A DNA stretch of 64,000 bases from Ascidia mentula (lineage: Eukaryota; Chordata; Ascidiacea; Phlebobranchia; Ascidiidae), in NCBI GenBank assembly GCA_947561715.1, contig OX387200.1:11596501-11660500 (forward strand). Reading direction: 5' to 3'. Shown in pieces: positions 31,126 to 42,709 of the stretch. The position numbers were made by a program, and so were the translations under genes. Position 1 is the stretch's first letter. The number at the start of each line of letters is the position of its first letter. Under the pieces are notes generated by a model. That model did not search any database and had not been told where the DNA came from. It saw nothing but the letters and a program-made list of their open reading frames with translations.

Positions 31126-32361
31126 TTAGTTTTTTGGACCATTAAACGAATTTGAAAAAGAACAAGGCGAAATACAAGACCGAGCATTAAAACCCTGACG
31201 CGAGTGGTAATAACAAATGTTTTGACTTCTACTATTATGACCATAAAAATGTCTGGGAGCAGATGAAAAAGAATTTCGAAAGATTATCATAGCCATTTCC
31301 TTCATAGCCATTCCTTCATAGCCGAAAAGATTATCATAGCCATTCCAATTTCTTCGAGCAGAGTTAACCCAAGATTGGTCATGTTCACGCCTCGGGCGAT
31401 ACGAATGATTGTCAGAATATTGCGGTTTATAAGAATGGATAGGAAAAGATTTCGGCTGAGAAGACAATTCACTAATCTTTTGATTAATCTGCTCTATTTT
31501 TCGATCCAGATGGTCATTAATAAGCATTTGAAAATTAACAGTTGTTTTTTCTTCTTCAACACGCGAAACAGGCTGACTAGGAGAACTTATAGACAACATG
31601 GCATCAGTTTTAAGAGCAAGAGTATTCAATTCCAAATCATAATCAGTAGCAAGAATTAAGCGAATATTCGGCGGCAACTTGTCAATGAAGAAACGTTTTA
31701 GCAAGCGCTCTGTACTAGGTTCTAAATCTCCAGAATGGTTTAGAAGGATTAACATTTCATGCAAAAATTCAGAGGGTTTCTTATCATGCAAAGATGTTCT
31801 GTTAAACAACTCGTTTAAGCGACTGATTTCATCCTTTTCATAAAATATCAACAAAGCCTCTTTAAGCTCAGCATAAGGTCTGTAAGTGTCCATATTCAAT
31901 ACTACATGTCCTACCTTTGAGATTTGTTCCTCATTCAGACATGAGACAGTGTAGTTAAATTTCTGTGACTCACTTGTTACACCACAAGCAGCAAGCATCC
32001 GTTCTATGCTACTGAACCAAGCCTTCGGCATCTTAGACCAGAATTCCGGCAAACGCAGTTTAGGAGCACCTGAAACTGAAATACCTGTACGTAACCTGGA
32101 AGGAAAAGTGTTAGAATGGTTTCTAGTTATGTTAGGCTCAGAAAAAGTTACATTAGTATTGGCTGCATTTAGCCTGGATAGGGATTTAAGCCTTATTTGC
32201 TCCGTGTCACTTATATGCGTTCCCTCTAAGTGAGAAGATGACAAACCCGGCTGCCTAAGAAGAGTTTCCCCATCCTGATTATATACAGTGGGCTGAAAAT
32301 CGTCCCTATTGACTTGCAAACTAGGCGCTAAATAAGCTGGGGTAGTAGGTGTTTGTTTCAT
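31126..32361 (-). CDS. Gypsy gag, copy 1 (apparently intact)
   Basis: A 411-codon frame from ATG 32361-32359. N-terminal low-complexity segment, then capsid-like core (KLRLPEFWSKMPKAWFSSI, YTVSCLNEEQISKVG, LKEALLIFYEKDEISRL, RFFIDKLPPNIRLIL), a helical linker (INDHLDRKIEQINQKISEL), a Ser/Tyr/Arg-rich RNA-binding region and a terminal knuckle CYYHSRQGFNARSC. The stop comes just before the protease region in a different frame, so pol would need frameshifting or was separately encoded. A small in-frame duplication (atagccatt unit, about 31288-31345) lies near the C-terminus. It is the only long undamaged retroelement frame in the window. Confidence 0.8.
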   Translation of the reverse strand: MKQTPTTPAYLAPSLQVNRDDFQPTVYNQDGETLLRQPGLSSSHLEGTHISDTEQIRLKSLSRLNAANTNVTFSEPNITRNHSNTFPSRLRTGISVSGAPKLRLPEFWSKMPKAWFSSIERMLAACGVTSESQKFNYTVSCLNEEQISKVGHVVLNMDTYRPYAELKEALLIFYEKDEISRLNELFNRTSLHDKKPSEFLHEMLILLNHSGDLEPSTERLLKRFFIDKLPPNIRLILATDYDLELNTLALKTDAMLSISSPSQPVSRVEEEKTTVNFQMLINDHLDRKIEQINQKISELSSQPKSFPIHSYKPQYSDNHSYRPRREHDQSWVNSARRNWNGYDNLFGYEGMAMKEMAMIIFRNSFSSAPRHFYGHNSRSQNICYYHSRQGFNARSCISPCSFSNSFNGPKN

Positions 32362-33171
32362 TTTGGGGCAAAAACGATATAAATTTCTCCATAAACTAAC
32401 AAGGTTTAAACGTGAAAAGCAAAGTAGGAAAATTAATTAGCAACGCAGTTGTCGTTCAAACATAAGAAATAAAAACAAGCACTTTACCAAATACGAAACA
32501 ATTAAGGTGGATTCAACGACGATGCTCCTTCCAATAAAATTCCTTACGATGAAGTTCCAAGTCCTCGTATAATTCCTTCAAAAAGTATAATTCCTTCAAA
32601 AAAAAGAATTTCCTCCAGATAAGTGTATCAGCAACCAAAGTGTCCGTAGAATTCGTGTCCGCAGAATCCTCAAGTGATATAGAATATCGTTGTCAACCAG
32701 ACAAAATGTCACCATCGAATGAATGAAGAATTGTTCGTATTGAAATTGTCAAACGGTGTTTGTCCAACCTCGAAATTCAGTCAGAAAAAGAAAAGCCAAA
32801 GACAACAGGCTCTATCGTCGAGAAGAATTGATTTGCAACTATTTTGACACAGTTTGTTTTTATCTTTCATTGTTTCAGAAATGGCAAAAAGTCAAGATTA
32901 TCATCCCCAAGTTCATCGTAAAGGTGCAAAGATAATAAATAGCTTTTTTAGCGTAGATTTATCGTGAGAATACTTTTTCAGTTTAGAGTTCTTCAATATA
33001 TAAGACAGAAAGTACGCACGGTTTCAGTTCTTTGCAGAAAATCCAATATCACGTCGAGGTAAACCAATTTGTAGATGCGTGTTCTATTTTCAGGAAACTC
33101 CGTATAGATCTGACACCATTTCGGAATAAACAATCTTTTATTGACATGGCAAAAACTTCACAGACATCAAA
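32362..33171. other. Gypsy 5' leader and unassigned sequence
   Basis: Between gag and the LTR-like repeat. No gene. Short repeats of aattccttc-type motifs occur around 32540-32610, and a TATA-like atatataag lies near 32997 on the plus strand. Probably 5' untranslated leader of the minus-strand Gypsy element. Confidence 0.35.
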
Positions 33172-33640
33172 ACAGTGCAGAGACCTAAGGTTTGCAGAAA
33201 GAAACACGCCGTTTATCTGACTCCTAAGACTATTAAAATCATCTACCAAAGAAAATACCTTTGCGACTTTTTAATTAAAACATAAAACGATAAACAAACA
33301 TACCTTGGTTTAACACACATACGATGTTTCTTAGTATGCGCGTAATTCGGTCTCTCATTCGGTCAATCTCATTCCCTCTACTCGGTCTCTTTGGCTTCAG
33401 GCTGTGTGACGGTATTTATAATATTATCGAAAATGAGAAAAATGCGAATAAGGACGGATTATTAAAGAACGTCGATTTAGAAATTAAAACTAAAACCGAT
33501 TAACACATCTGTGCGAGATTAACCCATCTGGCGAATAGAAACGAAGCGATTGACCTACATGCTAGCTGCGCTTGTACGGAATTTCAATACACAAAAAATG
33601 ACGTTTAATCACACAATTTCTCTGCAACAGCAAATCCAAG
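33172..33640 (-). repeat. Dispersed ~450 bp LTR-like repeat, copy 2
   Basis: Same sequence and orientation as 24028-24480. Its position about 0.8 kb upstream of Gypsy gag is consistent with a 5' LTR. The minus strand has TTATAAATACCG. Confidence 0.55.
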
Positions 33641-35625
33641 AGTTGATTTATCAATTTAAGTTCGGTATCGAAATAGTTAGAATGGCATCGAGTTGAATTG
33701 TTAGAGTGATCTGATCTAAATGACTTACATCGTTTTTTTATACCCACTTGCAACTTTCTTTCGTACAATAAACTTCTTCAAGTTAAAAATGCCTCTAGGT
33801 CAAGTCATGATGTGCCAGCGCACTATTACTGCGTCCAGACAAGGCGGAGACACTGACACGTTTTTATCGGGGTCGCAAGCGAGTTAATTGTTTTAGAGCG
33901 ATGGTCGTGAAAGTTTTAAATGGTCGTTCAGAGTTACATGAATGCGTGAGTAAACGTTCCAGGGTATAAAATTTGCACAAACATAGTAATGCACGTGATA
34001 CAACATACATTATAAAAATACATATTAAAAATTTACATTACATCTGTGTTCACTACAATACCACCACCTTCTCCCGACAGCTTCTCGATAAACGCCTACG
34101 GTTCAAAACTGTTCGGTTCTCTTCAGTTCATTGCACATGTTTACCGTGTAATTACACTGCTATCACGACGGGAAAAATAAAATTAATAATTATCTGTGAA
34201 CCGAGCTGGTTTAGTATAGTTTTGCATTAAACGGGGCACAACAAGTGAACAAGTGCGACAAACGGATTTTTATGTTAATTTGAGCTGCAGACAGATGGCC
34301 GCTGTTTCGATCTATTAGGTTTTATATATTATATAGTCAATTAAACATTGTCATTTTGTCCACTCACAGCAAAAGATAGAAGTAATTGAATTTTTGGGCT
34401 GGCAAAGACCGCCGAAATACCGACCAAATTAGCTGAAAATGCAACACTAAACTGTTATTCTGTAGTACCACTTGTCTGGCAGTAGCGTTGCCTACGAGTT
34501 CGCGTCATAAATGATTTGATTAATTCGCCACAATCAATCACTACTGTATTTTTCGCAATATAGTTTGTAACTACAAAGTTGTAATCATCAAATTAAAGTC
34601 AACACAAAGGTGACGTTAAAGTTATGGCATCACACCCAAAATGACGTCATTTAATGTCACTGGGCAAAGAAACGCACCATCCCCGACTTATCGAAGTACA
34701 GATTAATGTCGTTGCTGCTACACCCTTTGGTCTTCCGATAATTAGGCACAAATAAGCCTTTGATTTGTGACGTCACAGTGACATATTTTCGTATGATGTA
34801 AAACCTTGTCTTGACCAGAGACTAGTCCTGACCTTCGAGGTAAAGTAATTTGTAAATTCTCCTATGTTTGAAACTATTCGATTTCTGCAATAAAAGCGCC
34901 TTTTCTTATGGAACATGCATTTTTTTGACGCGAGCGCCTTGTGTGGTGTCAAATTCGCTACAGCGAAAAAGGTTTCCAAATTTTAGTCGCCGCTACTTTT
35001 CGTGCGATTTTCTACAGTTGACGTAGAACCGAAAAACTTTGGTAATATGTTTATTGCATATGTACCTTTAGTTTTACGCAAAGTTGCCATCACCGTGACT
35101 CGTGCACTTTATTTCTTTTTATCGGTACCGCCACTCTTTTTGTCATTGATCCGCATAGTAGATTTTTGTGAAAAAACAAATGACTTGATTTGATTTAACC
35201 TTGTCGGTAGATTGGCTTTGAAAGGCTAAATCTTGCCTGGCTTCAAGCAAATAAGTCATCAGGTGTAATACATTCACGTTAACTTGTGCCAAAAGGTCGG
35301 TTTCGTATAAACTATGTTTTGCATGGCAGCATAACAGTAACATAAAACGAAATTTTATGTTAATGTTACGAAAAAAACGAGACGTGTTAGATCTTCAATT
35401 GGAATATATTTCCATTTTGATTGTAACATTTATCGCAATTTGAAAGGAATTTTGGTTGTTTATGTAGAGTATTTTTGGAAATGATTTAGTAGTGCAATAC
35501 TTAAGGGTTGCGGTAGTAACCTAGAAGCCTATTGGCTATTGGGGTCTTCCACAAGTCATTTGCTATTGCTTTTAGCATTGTGCAGCTCAACAATAAGCAA
35601 AGACAGTTTTTAGTATTACGAAACA
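33641..35625. other. Intergenic region upstream of the E2 gene
   Basis: No gene seen. At 34283-34320 there is a hammerhead stub on the minus strand: stem III, the cleavage site and GAAA are present, but the CTGATGAG box is gone. The last 200 bp should hold the promoter of the E2 gene; I see no TATA box at the expected distance. Confidence 0.4.
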
Positions 35626-38600
35626 ATGGATGACAAACCAAACACCTCAGCAGGTTCCTTGCAAATAGTTAGTAACATCATGGCTTTACCAATGGCTAGC
35701 TCCGCAAAAGCTTTATCGAAGGAACTTAAAAACTTGCAAGAAGAACCTCTGGAAGGGTTTAGAATTACCCTTGTCGATGAAAACAATTTGTTCGATTGGC
35801 AAGTAGCCATATTTGGCCCACCTGGAACATTATTTCAAGGCGGATACTTCAAAGCGCATATCCGTTTTCCTGGAGATTATCCGTATTCCCCACCTTCATT
35901 TAGATTTATATCACGTATATGGCATCCCAACGTATATGAAAACGGTGAAGTAAGTTAAGATGCGTATGACTGCATTGTTATAAGTTAATGATAGTATTCC
36001 TTTATTTTATATGTGCCAGAAGAACAGATTATTAAGATAGTATTCCTTTTTTCCAGACAAATTAAATATTTGTCTTGCATTACGTTTGTGTATGCATGAA
36101 ACAAAACTAACCGGTTTAACATGTTAGTAAAATGTTGTCAGGAAATATGAATTCCTATTCAACGCGCCAGGGTATCTTTTCCCATACTAGCCCTATAATC
36201 ACAATGATTTTCACCGTTTTCTTTCGACCACATTAATTAAAACATGTATTTCCGAGGTTAGGAAAATGACTTTGCCGCGTTGCATATGAATGGTTTATAT
36301 TTCTTCTCGCGCGATTTGGTAATATCAAAGTTGTTTTTATTTTTTCCCGCGTGTTTTAATACTTTATTGCAGGCCTGCTAAAAAAAATTTAACAATGGCG
36401 CCCTGGAATGTAAGCCGCACGTAAATTTTCAAAGGAAATGTTTAATGCGCCACAACAAGTATTGTCACCAAATATGTGGCTCAAAATTGGAAATTACGCT
36501 GACAACCCTGTACGATACAACCTCTGTTGTAGTATCGTAACGTAAGACGGATCTAATGGTGAATTTCAATGAAACACCGAGCTGCAGATAAAATATAGTT
36601 GCTTCATCAAAAAATATTAGCCGCCCCCGATTGTAAGCCGCCCAAAAGCTGGGGTAAAAAACTTTATAATTCACGACCTACAATCGAGTAAAAACGGTAA
36701 ACAACGGACTTGATTGGTATTTAATTTTGGTAAAAAGTTTGAAGCCCGCAATAACCTCCTTCATATAAAAGTTGGCCGCAACACCTAAAAGGTTGGGAAG
36801 GCCTGTTTTTTGTGCGAGTCTTGTGCGAAGGGTTTGAGTTGCACGCTGAGTGAGCAACTCAAACCCGAGACATTTGTAGGTGTGCAATGTTCCCGTTCCT
36901 TTTTACAGACACTGACAATGATTTTAGCGTTTGTGTTGTTTAAAAGCCAAAAGAGATTTTAACCTTCGAAATACCAGTTTCCATAAATGTGATATAAAAA
37001 ATTAAAAATACGTAGCTTCTATAAGCGAACGCCATTTTTAAAAAAAATCACTGAATCTTCTACATTTCTTCATAAAGGCAGTTTTACTTAAGTTTCCGCT
37101 GCGTAACTTTTCGGTAGTTTCAATCGCATTATATTAATTGTATAAAAGAAACAACAGCAAACAAATTATTTTATTTTTGTGCTAACTACTACAACGTAAA
37201 TGAAATGGAACTGGGGTTACCATAACGTGCTTATTTCTAATTTTTGAACTTAATTATACAAGCAGTGTCTTAGAAAATGCAAGTGTCCTTTTTATATGAA
37301 ACGTATTTTGGACTAGCGTGCTTAGTTTACGTGTCTAAGCGTGTACAGATTATCGGAATATAATGAAGCGGTGCTGGACGTTTTCTAATGACCACGTTAT
37401 TAAAAAAATGCGCACAAAAGTTTACACACAAAAGTTAAATTGTCTTATATTTTATGAAATTTTTCAGAAACAACCTACACAAATGTTCTTTCAACTTCCA
37501 CTGCAATGAAAAAACTTTTTTTAGGGCACTTGTTTAAAAACCAATAAAACACGAGGAATCAGACGTTTTTCAATTTTTAGGTATGAAGTCCGTTTGTGTT
37601 AACCTTGGTTGTTACGTACATGTCTTACGTAGCCTCGATTTCCAAAACATTCCGATAGAACCTGTCCTGAAAACGTTTTCACTGCTCCTGAAGTACTGCG
37701 ACCTAAGGCTTTAAAAGACACTAAGTACACTTTAATGTGTAAAGATCAGGACGAACGGCAATCTCTTGTCGCTTTTTGTGGAGTTACTTTCATTCTACGT
37801 TTGTAGGTGACGTCTAAACACATTTTAGATGAATCGTTTTTTGTTTTGTTTTTCAAGTTTAAAATTTAGGCTACAGAAATAATTGGCTAACCGTAAAGAA
37901 TAAGTAACAAGCAGGTAAAAAAAAGCATTCGTATATTCGCAGGAATGAATTTAAAACACGAAATCGCAACTATTACTTTCGGTATCGGTTGAAAAAATAG
38001 GCCGAAAACACAAATTTTAAGTATTTCATTAAAATTTACTTATCTTCACTTAGGTGTGTATTTCAATCTTGCACCAACCAGTAGATGATCCCCAAGCTGG
38101 GGAACTTCCGCAAGAGAGATGGAATCCTACACAAAATGTTCGAACAATTTTGATGAGCATTATATCTCTTCTCAATGAACCAAACACCCTGTCACCCGCA
38201 AATATTGATGCGTCGGTTATGTTTAAAGAATGGAAAGATATGAAAAGCAAGAAATATGAAGAGCTTGTACAACAGCAGGTAAATTAACTGCTGTTTAATT
38301 AGAAAATACTATAAATAATCCTGAGTCGTCTGTTTCGTGAAACATTTTTATGTTAAATCTGTTACTGGGTCACCGTTATCCATACAGACAATAGGCAATT
38401 AGAAGAAAACAAACTTTCATCTGTTTAATTAGATAAATTATTATAGCATTTAACAAATATTTCTATGAAGCTTCGGGATTATGGTAGCTGTAACGGCAGA
38501 ATTTGTGCGTCAGGCACCGTGCCGCCGCGACACCAAGATAAAATCTCAATTTCCGAAAATGCGTGTATTTGGCACACGGACACGTTCACAAACACGTAGC

Positions 38601-41600
38601 TCTTTCACTAGCACGTACAATAACACTTTCACAACACGGTTTTCAGTCAAGAAAACATACATTTATCATCCCAGCCATTCACTGATATTATGGCAATAAA
38701 AATGTGCTTACCGGAGTTTTGAGCCAGATACAAATAACATCATCAAACCAATCAGATTCATGTTGCTTGTTCATGCTTATTCAAATAGAAAATATGTAAC
38801 TTTAGCTTCTGTATAATAAACTTAATACCAACTACAAAGCACGCTACAAGTGGCACAAACACATAAACCTGAACAACTGAGTTTGACCAGAGACTACTAA
38901 GTAGAGACTGAATACTGCGCACGTACCAACGACACAAATAATTTAATACACAACGTATGAAGTTATAACTTTGCAAAAATGTTAAACATAATAAACTTGA
39001 TTTTTTAAAATTTAAATTAGATTTAAAATCAATCTTATTCTTTTTTAAACGATAAAGGTGTTTTGCGAAAACATTTAGATAGGTTCCGCTTGAATGCACC
39101 TGGTAACTTCGCGGCAGTTTTAATGAAAATGCATGGGAGAAAGTGGGGTACTCGCATGTTTTTTCGCATTTGCGTGATTTGTAGGCCTTTTGATTTAGTT
39201 CTGGGCTTTTGTGCAACTACTAGAATACATCTGCAAACATATTGGGACAAAATTTATGTTGTCAGTCAGATATACAGGGCTGAGGTAGCGATTGCATGCG
39301 ACACTTTTTCATCATAACGAATAGACTACTGGTGTGCCGGAACTTCATACCAGTCATCATAATGTCTTTTGTTGTTTTCTTCCCTTTGCGAATAGTGTGT
39401 AAGCATTATTTGCCAGTTTTAGGCGCAATTTGCCTAAAAAATCAACAGTTGTTCAGAATTGTTTTATGTTTAATTACATGCCTTTTTAACTGCCTTGTAA
39501 ACAACATAAGTTGTTAAATATGACGTCACACTACCTTTGTTGTATGTGCACAGCTGTCAACGTGGCAAAAATGTGTTTTGAATGTGTGCTAATACTAATT
39601 TCTGATTCTATTTTGATTCAGGCTGTAATTGGTAGGCTGAAAAACAGTGTTTAAACCGTTTTCCAACACGAATTAGGTAAATACTTTCATTGATGAAGAT
39701 TTTGACTTGGAAACGAGTAAAGACTGCAATAATCAGTTACAGCACTGTGGCGCGGCCAACAGGTTCAGCCAGATTAGTGGCCCGTTACACCGTTTAAACA
39801 CTAAGACATATTTTGCTTGTCGCTTCGTCTGCAAAGTGATTGATTGTTACGAAGCTGCTGTGAAAAAAGAAAAAAAAATATGGCCGACAATAAGGCAACA
39901 CTAGCCGATGCTATAAAGCTGCTGCGGAACAGTTACCTCAGGGCCGAACATTTAATGATGAATAAAGAAGGTGCAGGTCCACTACGTGACTTCCTGCCCC
40001 ACCTCGACCTGGATTTTAGGAATATGATGGACTTGTGTGGAAGGATGTCGGACAGCGATATTTTGCCTGAAAGCACTGTTTATAAAGGCGACTACCGGCG
40101 TGAAAGGCAGGAGTTTGACCAAAGAGTTAAACAATGGTTTGCTTCGCTGAATCCAAATCCTTTGCCATCTCCCAAAGGGAAAGATCCTTAAACTATAGAT
40201 TTACGTTCTGTTCACTCCTCAGTTGGGTCTACATCGAGTTCCCTGCGAAGTGAAATACATCGCAGTAGAGTTAAGGTAAAAATTGCTCGTCTGGCTCACC
40301 AGCAAGAGGTTGAGAACCTACAAAGGCTGAACGTGAAGCTGAAGAAAAGCGACTGGCTGCTAAAGAGGAGGCCGAAAAGAGGCGACGCATTGTCGTCGAA
40401 AAAGCACGTCAGTCATTGGACGAGAAGAAACGTCAACTGGATTTGGAGGAAGTCGAAATGGAAGCTTGGGAAGAAGAGTCTTTGTGTGGGTCCCATACCA
40501 GGTTAGAACGACAAGCTAGTTATGGTAGAGTATCGTACGTTCCTTCGGAACCTATCCGTGAACTACTTCCTGAACCCCTTTTGGTAAAACGTCGAAGTTT
40601 AATGTGCCTTCAGATTCGTGTGAAAAAGACCCTGTCTATAAACCCCATGTTATCACCCTTTATCTACTACCCGAGAACCGTACCGTCGCACAAGCGCGAA
40701 GGTGAAGTCTAGACTCGTTGGTTATGAAAACCCAGAGGTGGAGGAGCGTTACTTACCTGGACCTGTCATTAAAAAGTTTAACGGTGATCCACTGAATTAT
40801 TGGTCGTTTGTTCGTCAATTCGACATGTATATTGCAAAAAGAGCTCCAAATGACGATATGCGTCTGCTGTTCCTGCAATAGCATTGTGAAAATCATGTTC
40901 GCGAAAGGTTGGAGTGATTTAACTCCAAGGAGCCAAAAGAAGGGTACAAGCAGGCATGGCAGACATTACACCAGGAGTTCGGTCAGCCCCATGTGATAGC
41001 ACATCGGTGTGAGCAACATTTAAAGGGCACCCCTGACGTTAAGGAACGGAACCCAGATGGTCTAATGAGACTGTCTGTTTTAATGGACAAGTGCTGCACA
41101 TTTCTGCACGAAATCAAGTGTGCTTCTAGCGATGCAGTATAGCTGGATTATAAAGGCCCCAGAAATTGAGAAACAAACAGGCCGCCGAGCAAATTTTGTT
41201 GCGCTGTCCGAGTTCATAAGTGAAATGAGTCAACATGCGAACTCGAACGACGTGCATTTGTTCGCACCAAGGAACTGTGTTTCAAGTGTCTAAGACGGGG
41301 GCACATGGCTGGGAACTGCGAGTCTACAATCACGTGTGGTGTCTTCGGTTGTGGAGGGACGCTTGAAAACACAGACGTGTGCTAATACTAATTTCTAATT
41401 CTATTTTGATTCAGGCTGTAATTGGTAGGCTGAAAAACAGTGTTTAAACCGTTTTCCAACACGAATTAAATAAATGCTTTCATTGATGAAGATTTCGACT
41501 TGGAAACGAGTAAAGACTGCAATAATCAGTTACAGCCCTGTGGCCCGGCCAACAGGTTCAGCCAGCCTCAATAAGTGACCCGTTACAATTACATCTTATG

Positions 41601-42709
41601 TGTCAGCATTCCCAGACACACATAGTTGAGGCCATTGTCCAGAAGTCTTCTGCACAGTGAAACCATATTTATGCTTGTAAATATCAGTCCATCAAATGTG
41701 CTTTTAGCAATGATGCGTTTTTCCTCTTCAGGATGATTAGTGTCAACCTCATTCTGCAAATTCAGTGCACATTTTCTTAAACAATAACAATGCCAAAGAG
41801 CATCAGGCCTATATTGAATCACAAAGCAGCCTTGTATCCACTTACCAGTCACTACAGTAAAAAAGTATAGACCTGGGTCGTCCCTGTGCAGTAAACTGTA
41901 ATAATATGTATACTGGTAAAACTTGATTTGGGCATCAGTAAGTTTTGCGCTAAAAGTGTCTCATGCAATCGCTACCTCTGCCCTGTATATCTGCCTGACG
42001 GCTGATGTTTTACATAATATGTTAGCAGAAGTATTGTAGTAGTTGCACCAAAGCCCAAAACTAAATCAAAAGGCCTACAAATCACGCAAATGCGAAAAAA
42101 CATGCGAGTACCCCACTTTCTCCTATGCATTTTCATTAAAACTACCGCGAAGTTACCAGGTGCATCAAGCGGAACCAATCTAAAAAAACGCAGTATTCAG
42201 TCTCTACTTGTAGTCTCTGGTTTGACTAAGCATAGCAGAAGGAAAGCAGTTCTATAGCATTATTACGTCAATTAGACCAAATTGGCATTGTGTTGCAATA
42301 ATTCAAATAAGTACTGTATAACGCAGTATTATTCTTGATTGAGTGATTTTTGATGTTACAGTAGCTCTTTTCCGTTGAAGAGTATCATGGTAATAAGCAC
42401 ACAATTTGCAATTAAACGTATAGGATGTCGGTTAGTTGGTAGAGCATATGGCTTCTGTAGTCCAGTTGACCTGAAATTCTGCCCAAAATATATTAGCTTT
42501 ACTTTAAGGTTAGAGAAAGTCGCATAGCCGCGGAAAAGGATGGAGTTGTTGTCCCAACAACAGTAGAAGAATATTGCATAAAAACAAGCGTCGATGTTTC
42601 TTCGGAGTGTTCATTTGACGTGGATGAGTACTTCGACGACGAAAACGACGAAATTTTGGGTGAAAACGACAGCAACGATGGAATAACTCAACCCAGCCGC
42701 GTAAAATAG
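35626..42709 (+). CDS. UBE2R: CDC34/UBE2R-type ubiquitin-conjugating enzyme E2
   Basis: Three exons: 35626-35949, 38054-38278 and 42509-42709, all joined in phase 0 with GT-AG borders; 249 residues, close to vertebrate UBE2R1/2. The start ATG lies in acaATGg. The UBC fold begins around residue 25 ([48 protein letters not shown]). Exon 2 opens with VCISILH, so the catalytic cysteine is the second codon after the intron. The acidic insertion typical of CDC34 follows ([19 protein letters not shown]). Exon 3 has [20 protein letters not shown] and an acidic tail ([10 protein letters not shown]). Family members receive ubiquitin from E1 and build K48 chains with SCF ligases in cytosol and nucleus. 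The 4.2 kb second intron holds a nested transposon pile. The gene looks intact. Confidence 0.93.
35950..38053 (+). other. Intron 1 of the E2 gene
   Basis: Donor gtaagt at 35950, acceptor ttcacttag before 38054. No coding sequence seen. A patch around 36390-36790 has three gtaagccgc/ttggccgc-like motifs that may be an eroded transposon end. Confidence 0.6.
39512..39789 (+). repeat. 5' LTR of the BEL relic, copy 1
   Basis: Starts TGTTAAATATGACGTCAC (contains a CRE-like TGACGTCA) and ends CCCGTTACA. Its last ~205 bp recur at 41378-41587 after the gag relic, the LTR pattern. The start is set where the two dispersed copies of this locus begin to match. Confidence 0.6.
39880..41377 (+). pseudogene. 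BEL/Pao gag relic, copy 1
   Basis: ATG at 39880 opens a 103-codon frame ([18 protein letters not shown] ... SPKGKDP). Then after a stop and frame changes come a coiled-coil stretch ([31 protein letters not shown]), the capsid segment [45 protein letters not shown] and a knuckle [14 protein letters not shown]. The order and motifs match gag of the 3.2-8.9 kb element. Several stops are present, and protease, RT and integrase are entirely missing: gag runs straight into the 3' LTR. Confidence 0.8.
41378..41587 (+). repeat. 3' LTR (partial) of the BEL relic, copy 1
   Basis: Matches the terminal 205 bp of the 5' LTR with a 5 bp insertion, ending CCCGTTACA. The deletion that removed pol also removed the beginning of this LTR. 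Confidence 0.65.
41588..41957 (-). CDS. Unrecognised open frame inside the hAT-like element
   Basis: About 121 codons open on the minus strand, ending LGMLTHKM at 41589. It starts after a TGA near the inverted-repeat boundary, with no good ATG at the 5' edge, so it is probably a terminal exon or truncated gene. It has many aromatics and cysteines ([31 protein letters not shown]). The last ~73 codons recur unchanged at 47177-47400. It is not similar to any transposase I know; it might be captured host sequence. Confidence 0.35.

Larger units (their letters stand above)
28520..32361 (-). mobile_element. Gypsy-type LTR retrotransposon, 3'-truncated (copy 1)
   Basis: Minus-strand gag (31126-32361), then protease, RT, RNase H and the zinc-finger part of integrase, ending at the junction with PolB copy B around 28520. 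Integrase catalytic residues and 3' LTR are gone. A hammerhead insertion (30434-30601) splits pol. The order PR-RT-RH-IN and the YLDD box identify Gypsy; the knuckle pattern resembles the Mag lineage. Confidence 0.85.
39504..41812. repeat. Segmental duplication, copy 1 (partner at 45722-47401)
   Basis: The whole BEL relic plus 225 bp of downstream flanking DNA is repeated at 45722-47401. The partner lacks 637 bp (40124-40760) and has one 9 bp insertion in the LTR. Because flanking non-BEL DNA is included, this is a DNA-level duplication and not a second retrotransposition. Confidence 0.8.
38888..42219. mobile_element. 3.33 kb hAT-like DNA transposon with long inverted repeats
   Basis: Left end CAGAGACTAC and right end GTAGTCTCTG are flanked by direct repeats GTTTGAC (38881-38887 and 42220-42226), a 7 bp match close to the 8 bp duplication of hAT elements. 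The inverted repeats continue inward: 38888-38920 pairs with 42185-42219, and 39075-39305 pairs with about 41955-42180. The left arm has an extra ~150 bp (38921-39074). The interior holds the BEL relic (39512-41587) and a minus-strand open frame (41588-41957). No hAT transposase was recognised, so it is non-autonomous. Confidence 0.75.
38279..42508 (+). other. Intron 2 of the E2 gene, hosting a transposon nest
   Basis: Donor gtaaat at 38279, acceptor ctttaag before 42509. About 3.3 of its 4.2 kb is the hAT-like element with an inner BEL relic. Without it the intron would be about 0.9 kb. Confidence 0.8.

Noticed and set aside
38481..38699. Alternative third exon of the E2 gene just after exon 2
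   Set aside because: The frame there has no similarity to the CDC34 tail, whereas 42509-42709 matches it in phase with good splice signals.
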